Origin: Nemertoderma westbladi
Lineage: Eukaryota > Xenacoelomorpha > Nemertodermatida > Nemertodermatidae
Direction of reading: 5' to 3'
Assembly (NCBI GenBank): GCA_032718475.1
Contig: JAUCBJ010000107.1
Coordinates: 1-39,825 of the forward strand
Length of the DNA stretch: 39,825 bases
Every line of letters begins with the position of its first letter. Positions within the stretch are counted from its first letter, which is position 1. The notes under the pieces were generated by a model, which searched no databases, had not been told where the DNA came from, and saw only the letters and a list, made by a program, of their open reading frames with translations. Of this stretch, positions 33,801 to 39,825 are shown piece after piece. Both the position numbers and the translations under genes were made by a program.

Positions 33801-33857
33801 AGTGGCGTCGGTTGATTCTTCATAGGTTGGCCGCTCATCATAAACCGTATCCGCCAT
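30846..33857 (-). CDS. BEL/Pao gag-protease ORF, 1003 codons
   Basis: This intact frame encodes Gag and the start of the protease. In order: an acidic EVES repeat (about 23-35), an alanine-rich charged coiled-coil (about 105-180), a proline-rich spacer, a second coiled-coil (about 370-415), and a DUF1759-type capsid-like domain (about 525-650, with LPFNEHYKDSI and RYLYAKL). Three zinc-binding motifs follow: CALCDGPHRLSVC (798-810), CYNCLRQGHQRRTC (831-844) and CAKCGAKHHILLH (850-862). The protease begins at VQVRV with the active-site triad DSG in ALLDSGSTG (971-979). Gag packages element RNA in cytoplasmic particles and the protease matures it. ATG 33857 is the first in this frame, but the real N-terminus probably comes from the overlapping frame upstream. 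The ORF ends at TAA 30846-30848, inside the protease domain, most simply a nonsense mutation. Confidence 0.92.
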   Translation of the reverse strand: MADTVYDERPTYEESTDATSSQVESEVESEVESEVTAAEKPRTRDAIDIYLSDYQRFLGDEELRRRLSGLRPNSEGTKLVLDAIDAEMLAANQAKFDEKLRLTRVQEEQVKKKRIEDRKAVAAAKATAAVEEAKAKAAAEAAKAAAAVEAAKAAAAMALAEAEQRASEETTQLELENLQETQDCINKQLTASQMQMMSRSTPKRQEYTSSEEGETTDPEGGGNRSRLSRRRKTSHRHKLPDLPPAVRRQLASTDLGSTEPTDQVIKVKRLPTIVDEPEIVKPVLENTPSVREAPVLPEPTTKFPLHSTKLFAPGGAVPENVLVLDAEREIQDLSPVVPRRPATTLATPASAVEWVDEGRREMGLLLWQLREHRECSSQQIQDLEGTVHQLKGTVRESRVELQEVQQSIALERDKLVNIQKGIPIPPVTLCQPVRSEVLHAQGVEPTRIYTASEVETPIANPIKGDYKHVVNDIPYRPDNNPRNLYTDNSILNNTMAQESFTRQMARTEARQAVKVGEIVKFNEDEMKWLPFNEHYKDSIQNSVLSNGEKLRFLIKCLEGPPKLMALKFIGHPDGLRQVWDTLNIRYGNRTNIARYLYAKLMAPRKFLSSGIIEFSDEIQEICRQLDWLGKSHEYQNSMVAGALASTLPKGGVGTCWDKKVLYMMEQRQRDPTMADLMSFLDSEVKLQLIKQSREKTSENKVSEKPVSRRRVTPVCYTDDGKSQVSQEEDSGKDTAKSYYDNKTYKDVGKYKSRTSDRREQVTTTPPTSPKRIHGRKPEERTRVHNVTQGKVSNIKPKCALCDGPHRLSVCAEFLKKSLVDRREVMWDKRLCYNCLRQGHQRRTCYSDVKCAKCGAKHHILLHSEFERNNPSQVSEPELHIQFSDVNDTDQESEMEGFYTDEFSDANESCYLINTAVYQALTYEKDTDNEFPPTTFDRQPSWKPPTSNIGIREFPVVQVRVHGPNKSYIVNALLDSGSTGTFIDQELAEDIFAGQPKFRTKLNM

Positions 33858-34189
33858 CTTCGCTCCGCGTTCGGGCGTCCGCTCAACGGGCTATCGGGCC
33901 GCTGAGAACTAGGTTCTTGGCTAGGAGGTTGCTGCTGTTTGATAGCAGCTTCTTGATCCCGCTTGACTTGGGCCCGAGTGCCTATGGCAGACCAACGGCG
34001 CTTCACTAACTTCGCAAATTGCGAAATCGCTTCTACCAACCTAGGTTCTGACACAACCACTGCAGGGGTTGCCCTTCTTACAGTATGAGGGGTTTCAGAC
34101 CTCGGTCTGGGATTCTCTACACTTTGATCTGAGAAACAGGCTGTTGTTTCTAGGAGACTATCTGACAGAGTTTGCCTTGTGTAAGCCAT
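33752..34189 (-). CDS. upstream gag frame overlapping the main gag ORF
   Basis: ATG at 34187-34189 opens 145 codons. Residues 1-110 look like a real Gag N-terminus (polar, with VEAISQFAKLVKRRWSAI and a Q/P-rich stretch). The last 35 are a frame-shifted reading of the EVES repeat (KWKAKWKVKWKAK) and so probably not used. The main gag frame is open only from TAG at about 33882 downward, so the two frames overlap by about 130 bp and a one-base change or ribosomal frameshift near 33860-33880 would join them. BEL/Pao elements usually have one continuous gag-pol frame, so a recent indel is the simpler explanation. Confidence 0.6.
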   Translation of the reverse strand: MAYTRQTLSDSLLETTACFSDQSVENPRPRSETPHTVRRATPAVVVSEPRLVEAISQFAKLVKRRWSAIGTRAQVKRDQEAAIKQQQPPSQEPSSQRPDSPLSGRPNAERRWRIRFMMSGQPMKNQPTPLLLKWKAKWKVKWKAK

Positions 34190-34320
34190 GTTTGATTGTA
34201 TAGTTGAATGCCTACTGCTATATTACAGTTAAAGCAAGTCTAGTAATTCAGTATCACTGTTAGCCTAACAATTAATTACCGATACTGCTACTCAGTGTAG
34301 CGTGATATATATAATATATT

Positions 34321-34577
34321 AGAATACCGGTATGCTTATAGTATATATATAAGTATTATTACAGACTAGATTTGTCACAGAATACCGGTATATAATTTTA
34401 GCACAAATATATATAAATATATAATAGGCCTATCGTGAATACCGGTATACAGCTGACACTTATAGTATATATAAGTATAATTATTACAGACTAGAATTAA
34501 TTACAGAATACCGGTATGATTTCAGCCTAAATTTATAGAAATAAATATAATAAGCCTATTGTAAATACCGGTATGTC
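34321..34577. repeat. degenerate tandem repeat with five ATACCGGTAT palindromes
   Basis: The perfect 10-bp palindrome occurs at 34324, 34382, 34439, 34508 and 34565. Surrounding words (ATTACAGACTAG, ATATATAAGTAT) show a two-unit repeat of about 115-126 bp. It lies in the leader, about 130 bp upstream of the gag start. Confidence 0.85.
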
Positions 34578-35486
34578 AATTATTTTAAAAATAATTGAAT
34601 TTCTGAATGTTAGGGGTTACTTGGTTACTTTACTCACTTTATTACCGTTATTTGAGCAGCAGTCCAACTGATATTAAGACCTAAGTGTTGTATAACAGGC
34701 CTACTATTTTATTAATAGATTTAGTGGATTTATATGTACCCGTATGAGGGGTTTTGTTACAATATTGAAATAGATGTTATTATTTCTGGGAAGTAATCAC
34801 TACACAAAAGCTGTGTGCTCTCAGTGAAGTGCTACTTATTGGACACTAAAACAAATAATTCTACTTCCTAAGTTACTTATCTACGAATTACTTACGATAC
34901 GGGTGGGATTAAATCTCTAATTAAACACAACAAAAATATTACGTACGAAATTTTAGGGTAATTTTACAGGGAACTACAAACCAGTCTAACAGAGTGTTAG
35001 ATTTTCTGGTTATCACAACTGACAGGATACTACGGTATTTGAGAATAATAAAGCAGTAGTCAATATACTGCGTTGTCCAGATAGGAAAAATACCACCGTC
35101 TGACGACCTATAGCCGTATCGCTATAGGTACTACGTTATGTATCACGGAGTTAATTACCGCGGTCTACCAGAACCAACGTGCCTATTAACCACTTTACAA
35201 CACAATATACTGCCTACACACTAATTACTTTCGGAAAGCACTGTACACCAAACCCTAAATTAGGTACAAGTACTTGTACAACAAATAATCAGTAGTTAAA
35301 ATACTTGAACAGCTAAAAGAACCACGGTATCTGCTGGAGTGACCGGAGCACAAAGTCACCAGTCTTTACCTACGCCAAGCAGCCCGTGTAGTACCGGGGT
35401 TAATTTAACTATAACGGTATGTGTAACAAGCACAATTACTGTAGGAATAAACTTGGGGACATGAATGTTGCGAATAATCGCATAAA

Positions 35487-36075
35487 CTCTGAATAATAAA
35501 TATTACGCTACCCGTACAAACTACTCAAACAAACTACAAACCAAATGCTGGCAGACTACTATCAAGCCTAAATAAATTATGGTATGTGCAGATTCCGAAA
35601 TAGTTAGTTAGTATGCGTTCTAACCTAGTAGTACGACTTATTCTTTACGTGGGGATTTACCTTACAGCTCTGGCTGCCCCTACTTCCTAACCGCACTTTA
35701 TCAGACAGACACTCTACACACACTACAATCCCTTCAGACCTAACAACAGCCAGACAACAATCCAGCCTATAAATTATCTGAATAAGAAATATTACGGTAC
35801 CTGTACAGACTACACAAACAAAATACAAACCAAACGCTGGCAGACTACTATCAAGCCCAAATAAACTACAGGACATGCAGACTCCGAAATAGTTAGTTAG
35901 TATGCGTTCTAACCTAGTAGTACGACTTATTCTTTAGGTGGGGATTTACCTTACAGCTCTGGCTGCCCCTACTTCCTAACCGTCACTTTATCAGACATAC
36001 ACTCTACATGCACTGCAATCCGTTCAGACCTAACAACAGTCAGAACAACAGTTCGGCCTACAAATTATCTGTACA
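35487..36075. repeat. 289-bp tandem duplication in the leader
   Basis: Two copies with an offset of 289 bp share GAAATAGTTAGTTAGTATGC, TTACCTTACAGCTCTGGCTG and GCTGGCAGACTACTATCAAG. Differences are scattered substitutions and a few single-base indels. Confidence 0.9.
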
Positions 36076-36289
36076 TTCTGAGCAGCGTTACACGCCTTCT
36101 GCTCAATATTAGCCTACTAGTAAATAAAACTGACAGAAATAAGTAAAAATCCCAATAAAAAACCAGGGCTGCAGTCCCCGATTTAATATCAAGACCTACC
36201 GGTATATAATTATCAAAATCGAATAATACTGCTGTACCTGTACTGTTGTAAGTACCGGTCCGGGTGATCAGGCAGTCAGGCCTACTGGT

Positions 36290-36305
36290 TACCGGTCGAC
36301 CGGTA
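36290..36305. other. 16-bp perfect palindrome near the 5' LTR
   Basis: TACCGGTCGACCGGTA is its own reverse complement and lies 50 bp downstream (minus sense) of the 5' LTR. The flank at 36251-36260 has another ACCGGT. Its role is unknown. Confidence 0.9.
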
Positions 36306-36354
36306 CTTTAGTCTTGATCGCTTACGCCGCAATCAAGATCCTACAAAGTGTTAT

Positions 36355-37606
36355 TGTTCGCGCTTTTAAGACCTTTGGCAGTTTAACCCGCCAAATCTAT
36401 ATGTCTTCTAGGTTATAAATCTACTCCAGCCTATGACAAGTATTGAACACCTATAATAATTCTAACATTAGCCGAAGCCAGTCTGTGCGCGACCATTCAC
36501 CCGCTGGATATAACCGGGAGACTGGATTCGGATGCTTTAATTTGATTGCGGTGCAGGCCTACCGTACTATTCGATTGATCGTTAATATATAATCTCTGAC
36601 AAATATTATTCACTTTCGGGAAATATTAGCAGTTCCTTTAGGACGTGGCGCTCTATCTATTTAAACAGAGCTATGACTTACACTATACACAACAGTATGT
36701 CTTATAGATCACCAAAGTGCATTCTTTAGGAAATGCTTTGTTACTCGGTCAAGCACACACAGACTATTGCACACAACTGCACACTGAATTGCCGATATTC
36801 ACTGATTTTAATCATATATAAAGAGAATAACAACCGACATTTGTAGGGCCTATTAGGTAGCATTGAATTCACTACAAACCACGATAATGTATGTCGCAAA
36901 TTGTTATATGTAACCGGTCTCTCTAACCTTAGTGTATCAAGAAGATTGGGTTTAGGATCGTTATCAATATTCTTCCCAATAATAATATGTAAACGAATGA
37001 TACAATTAACAACACAGTAAATAGCAGTAAATAATGCGGCGAAAAGCAGTTTAAGTTTGCAACACAGTCAGTACATGCAAGTACCGTGACCATGTGCAGA
37101 ATGCTGAGTACCGAGGTGCTGTACCAAAACCGAGTTAACAGTTTGATGATCTTATAATTAAAGACGCTCTAATGTTAGAAAACATTCCCCGGCCGGTGTT
37201 CTAGGCGTGGGGGAAACGTCAGTACTGTCAGAAACGTCAGTGCTTTTACACAAAGAGGGAAATCTCTGATTGGTCGAATGGCAAAAGCTCCACGTGGACA
37301 CAGCTGATAGATGTCGTCATTTTGAGCTGAGCAGAACAAAGAACCAAGGCAAGGCTCCGGGCAAGCTACACGTGTAAAGCTCAGCCGTTAGCTGTCGTCA
37401 TAGTAACCACACTGTTTCAAGAGGATCTAGGGCGTTGCGTCATAGAATTGCCAATTATGTCCTCTAAAGTACACATACAGAAGAAATAGCTTTTATGTCC
37501 CCTAAAAACACCGGTACAGCAATGACACGGCCTTTTATGCCTGCTAAACCAACTACAGAGTACTTTACGGGGAAAATAACCGGGCAATTCCGCAAAAGCT
37601 TTTACA
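36355..37606 (-). repeat. 5' LTR of the BEL/Pao element (1252 bp)
   Basis: On the minus strand it starts TGTAAAAGCTTTTGCGG and ends CGCGAACA. It is a direct repeat of 25706-26965. It should carry the promoter for the leftward transcript. Confidence 0.95.
37147..37374 (-). promoter_or_regulatory. possible LTR promoter elements
   Basis: Minus-strand order: CACGTG boxes at 37369-37374 and 37291-37296, an inverted ATTGG (CCAAT on minus) near 37269-37273, and a TATAAG-like word near 37150-37157. Two ATGACG words also occur (37315-37320, 37395-37400). The same words are present in the other LTR. These are pattern matches only. Confidence 0.25.
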
Positions 37607-37611
37607 TATAC
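37607..37611. repeat. target-site duplication TATAC, right
   Basis: It matches 25701-25705 exactly and directly follows the CA end of the right LTR. Confidence 0.9.
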
Positions 37612-37811
37612 AATTGCTTTGATATGTTGTGGCACATAGACGCAGTGTTCAATCAACTAACCTTGTAGTAAAGGACATATCTTCCATGCTGCAATCTCGC
37701 CGCGTTGCATATATTGACCCTCCAAAACTTCCAAGAAAAACAAAGGATCCCCACCAAAAATTAGGAAAATGAAATATGGAATGAGAAACGCGCCTGAAAA
37801 TATAAACTATT
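37612..37811. other. flank of the LTR insertion, unrecognised
   Basis: One plus-strand frame is open for about 45 codons (including [20 protein letters not shown]) to a TGA near 37771. No family is recognised and the length is within chance. Confidence 0.3.
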
Positions 37812-37949
37812 AACATTGGAGGTGTCTCATTGGTTCTCCCAAGCTTGACACCTGAACAAAGCCGCCTCCGCTTTGCAGGATATCACTTTATCCATGAGGA
37901 CAAACCTAAGCACAATCTTGTGATTTGGCTGCCCCATATGGGGAAGTAA
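37812..37949 (+). pseudogene. diverged LINE 3' fragment (same family as 18560-20482)
   Basis: AACATTGGAGGTGTCTCATT and CGCCTCCGCTTTGCAGGA match the LINE at 20206-20272 and 25316-25382, followed by a diverged version of the tail ending at TAA 37947-37949. It is the fourth trace of this LINE tail on the plus strand of the window and the most diverged, so probably the oldest. Confidence 0.8.
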
Positions 37950-38392
37950 ACTACCTATTCTAAAATATTTATAATGACATAACAATGATAAACAGATTAC
38001 TTCAAATTATTATTTCGGTAATAATAACACTTCAATTTAACAAATAAATTACTTAATTAATGTACAATAAATATATTAATTTATTGTCCTTCCCATCTCT
38101 AGATATAGTTTATCGACGTCACAGGTAGCATTCACCCGTTAAGTAAGTGATTTTGGAACGAGCGATAGATACCTGTAAGGCGTACTTTATTAATTGCCAA
38201 ATAAAATTATATATTTAAGATAAAATTTATTTGAATTATTGTTTTTTTAAGAAGATATATATAATGTAGTTGAATATACTTTACACAGGCAAATAGTTAG
38301 TTGTTTTTTAGACCTTTTTATTATTTTTAAATTCCATCACCTAACATTCAAAAAGAAAGTAGATAGTCCTAGTCTATTTGAAGAATTAATTT
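37950..38392. other. AT-rich DNA, includes the 3' UTR of the Ly6-like gene
   Basis: The right part (about 38300-38392) is expected to be the 3' UTR of the minus-strand gene. The rest is AT-rich intergenic sequence with no visible feature. Confidence 0.5.
38317..38322 (-). terminator. polyadenylation signal AATAAA for the Ly6-like gene
   Basis: The hexamer lies on the minus strand 70 bp after the stop codon of exon 2, a normal 3' UTR distance for a small gene. Confidence 0.55.
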
Positions 38393-39496
38393 TTAGTTGC
38401 AAAGGTCTTCATCACAGCAAGTTGCGCTACAAGAAGTGTCTGGAGGTACATTAAAGGCGCTTATTGCTGCAGCACAAATGTAGGTCTCTATTGTATCGCA
38501 TTCGTTGTCAGATAGGTAATCTTCGGAGTCTTTCGGTAAACACATCGGCATTGCGGTTGGAGGGATTCCGCCATGGTGGTCTATGGTCATGGTCTGAAAT
38601 AATAACATTGTCGGGCAATAAACCAACAGAGCAATACATTTCAAACACAAGAAATAAAATAAAAATAAACTAGAAAGCCATAAAGATGGTTGAAATCTCA
38701 AATTTGGTTTATTTTCCGAATCTCGTATTTTTCAATATTTTGAAGTGCCACACCCTAATTTTGGTGCTCCAGCCAAAAAGGACGATCCACTAAGCCTTCA
38801 GGCTTCGATGATATTTTCAATCGATTCAGCGGTCCAGAAAACACATAAAAACGTGTTGAAATCAAAAGACGGGGGTATTTTCCAAATATTGCATTTTTCG
38901 AAATTTGAAGTGCCACGCCCACGTTCTTAGGTGCACGAAAAATAGCATCCAGTTGAATTTTCGGAAATGGAATATAATCACATTCGATTCAGCGTAGTGA
39001 AAAACCTACTAACGCTAGCCAACAATGGAACACTTTCAGTTTTTAGAATTCAAAAGAATCTATATTTCGTCCTGGGACTACTTCTATTTTTTATGAAAAT
39101 TATAATACCCACCTTATAAAATTTTCATTTTTTTAAGATTTGAAAATGTTCCTCGATAATTTTTTCACCTACAACCCAAATTTCGTAGGATTTTATTGGA
39201 TGATTACAAAAATACAGCGGGGGGGGGGGGGGGGAATCGACTCCCCGCCAGTGCTGCCAATGGTCTAAACACCCCAGTGGTAATAGGGTTAAACCTAATC
39301 CATCATGTCTGTTCCCTTCCATACTACTACACTTGTGCAGATAGTCTAATATCTATAATATTTATTGCTGAAGACTTACAACACAGCGTACGCATTCATC
39401 TGTCCATATTTCCATATTTCCATCTGAATCAGAACTGTGGCAACTCAAACCGTAGCCAACTGCCACAAGTGATGTAAGAATCAATAAGTGTTTCAT
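38393..39496 (-). CDS. secreted Ly6/uPAR three-finger protein, two exons, 105 residues
   Basis: Exon 1 is 39380-39496 (39 codons from ATG 39494-39496), ending at a consensus donor GTAAGT (39379-39374). Exon 2 is 38593-38393 (66 codons plus TAA) after the acceptor TTATTTCAG; both splice in phase 0. Residues 1-17 form a signal peptide (MKHLLILTSLVAVGYGL). The mature part has ten cysteines, at about 19, 35, 38, 57, 71, 79, 94, 98, 99 and 104, ending CCDEDLCN, the terminal signature of the Ly6/uPAR fold with five disulfides. The protein stops right after the signature, with no hydrophobic tail for a GPI anchor, so it is probably secreted and soluble. Family members bind receptors or act as humoral factors; the target here is unknown. 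An alternative without exon 1 would put an unspliced hydrophobic leader before exon 2 (38594-38701), but it lacks three of the ten cysteines. Confidence 0.8.
38594..39379 (-). other. intron of the Ly6-like gene (786 bp) with internal repeats
   Basis: The ends are GTAAGT and TTTCAG on the minus strand. Inside, about 38709-39030 holds two to three degenerate units of about 165 bp sharing GAAGTGCCAC, GGTGC and CGATTCAGCG. A run of 16 G lies at 39219-39234. Confidence 0.7.
39219..39234. repeat. poly-G tract (16 G)
   Basis: A homopolymer sits within the Ly6-like gene intron. Its length is uncertain. Confidence 0.85.
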
Positions 39497-39825
39497 AATT
39501 ATTGAAAGGAATTTATACTAAAGAGATTGTAATTATTATTTCAAATATTGATTAAGATAATCTGAAGACAATACAATAATTAAATTTAATAATCAATCAA
39601 AAGCATTGAGCAAAAATACAAAATATATTTCAATGGCTAAGGGCCAACATTGTCAATAATCCTAAAACAGTAATACTACTATATGATATAACTCTGTAAA
39701 TACCTATAAAATTGAGATGTGATTGTATGATAATATAATAATAGGCCTACAACAGTACCGGTACCAACATACGTAATGCAGTAACACATAGTGTACGGTA
39801 AATAAACTATATAAAGCACAACCTA
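39497..39825. other. AT-rich upstream region of the Ly6-like gene
   Basis: The 5' flank is AT-rich. A TATAAAT word on the minus strand at 39511-39517 is too close to the ATG to be a standard TATA box, unless a further non-coding exon exists. TAGGCCTAC and ACCGGTACC words occur near 39745-39765. No other gene is visible. Confidence 0.4.

Larger units (their letters stand above)
34190..36354 (-). other. long 5' leader of the LTR element
   Basis: About 2.1 kb separates the 5' LTR from the first gag ATG. It has no long open frame and carries two sets of tandem repeats and several ACCGGT palindromes. I looked for a tRNA primer-binding site next to the LTR (minus strand from 36354: ATAACACTTTGTAGGATCTT) and found no TGG-type start that I can assign to a tRNA. 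Confidence 0.7.
25706..37606 (-). mobile_element. BEL/Pao-type LTR retrotransposon, complete insertion, RT deleted and no integrase seen
   Basis: The insertion is bounded by direct LTRs (25706-26965 and 36355-37606) and by the 5-bp duplication TATAC at 25701-25705 and 37607-37611. LTR ends are TG...CA. Transcription runs leftward: the 5' LTR is at 36355-37606, followed by a 2.1 kb leader, gag, protease, a pol remnant, a decayed extra frame and the 3' LTR. BEL/Pao membership rests on the gag domain of the DUF1759 type, three zinc-binding motifs, the retropepsin-like protease and the QWRHC...NPADIASRG stretch of the pol polyprotein. The RT and most of RNase H are missing by an in-frame deletion and no integrase is visible. 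The LTRs differ by only about six substitutions and one rewritten patch of about 25-35 bp, so the insertion is young. Confidence 0.93.

Noticed and set aside
38393-38701. Treating the 102-codon minus ORF as the whole gene
   Set aside because: Its first 36 residues come from intron sequence upstream of a clear TTTCAG acceptor, and the spliced form restores a signal peptide and three more cysteines.
38393-39496. Reading the Ly6-like gene as a venom three-finger toxin
   Set aside because: The fold signature is shared by many non-toxic Ly6 proteins and nothing here points to a venom role.
1-39825. tRNA or rRNA genes
   Set aside because: I looked for B-box-like GGTTCGAAT words with paired arms and for conserved rRNA blocks and found none that fold.

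Overview
The window looks like nuclear DNA of an invertebrate animal. It is AT-rich and mostly non-coding, it has spliced structure (GT...AG introns, AATAAA signals), long satellite arrays, LINE-type and BEL/Pao-type retroelements, and no operons or ribosome-binding sites. Short palindromes such as TAGGCCTA and ATACCGGTAT recur throughout. I cannot name the species.

Layout. Positions 1-4140 are intergenic and repeat-like DNA with a CpG-richer island at about 961-1560. Positions 4253-4467 hold an open exon-like segment resembling the C-terminal half of a CARD (death-fold) domain. Positions 5229-10312 are a 5 kb satellite of about 169 units of 30 bp. A minus-strand LINE relic follows (10573-10851). 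Next comes a pair of inverted repeat arms (11213-11524 and 13726-14149) around a weak exon candidate and a perfect hairpin. A second satellite of about 25 units of 57 bp lies at about 16342-17780. Positions 17948-25592 are a LINE graveyard: a minus-strand RT C-terminus of one family, and for a second family a 3' tail fragment fused to a 640-codon RT ORF, an endonuclease fragment, and a second RT copy about 97-98 percent identical to the first. A broken gag-like frame sits at 22138-22806.

Positions 25706-37606 are one LTR retrotransposon insertion on the minus strand, about 11.9 kb. It has two nearly identical LTRs of about 1.25 kb with TG...CA ends and a 5-bp target duplication, TATAC, on both sides. 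The internal region has a 2.1 kb repeat-rich leader, an overlapping first gag frame, a 1003-codon gag-protease frame of BEL/Pao type, and one TAA. The protease remainder that follows is fused directly to the tail of the RNase H/A17 region. The reverse transcriptase is missing and no integrase is visible. A decayed extra reading frame of unknown kind lies before the 3' LTR. The near-identity of the LTRs says the insertion is recent, so this copy probably moved using enzymes from another element.

The best supported host gene is at the right end, on the minus strand: a two-exon gene (39496 down to 38393) for a 105-residue secreted Ly6/uPAR three-finger protein. It has a signal peptide, ten cysteines and the terminal CCxxxxCN signature, with AATAAA downstream. 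It was recovered by joining a 117-bp first exon, too short to stand out alone, to the C-terminal exon. All numbers here are manual readings; no database search was run.
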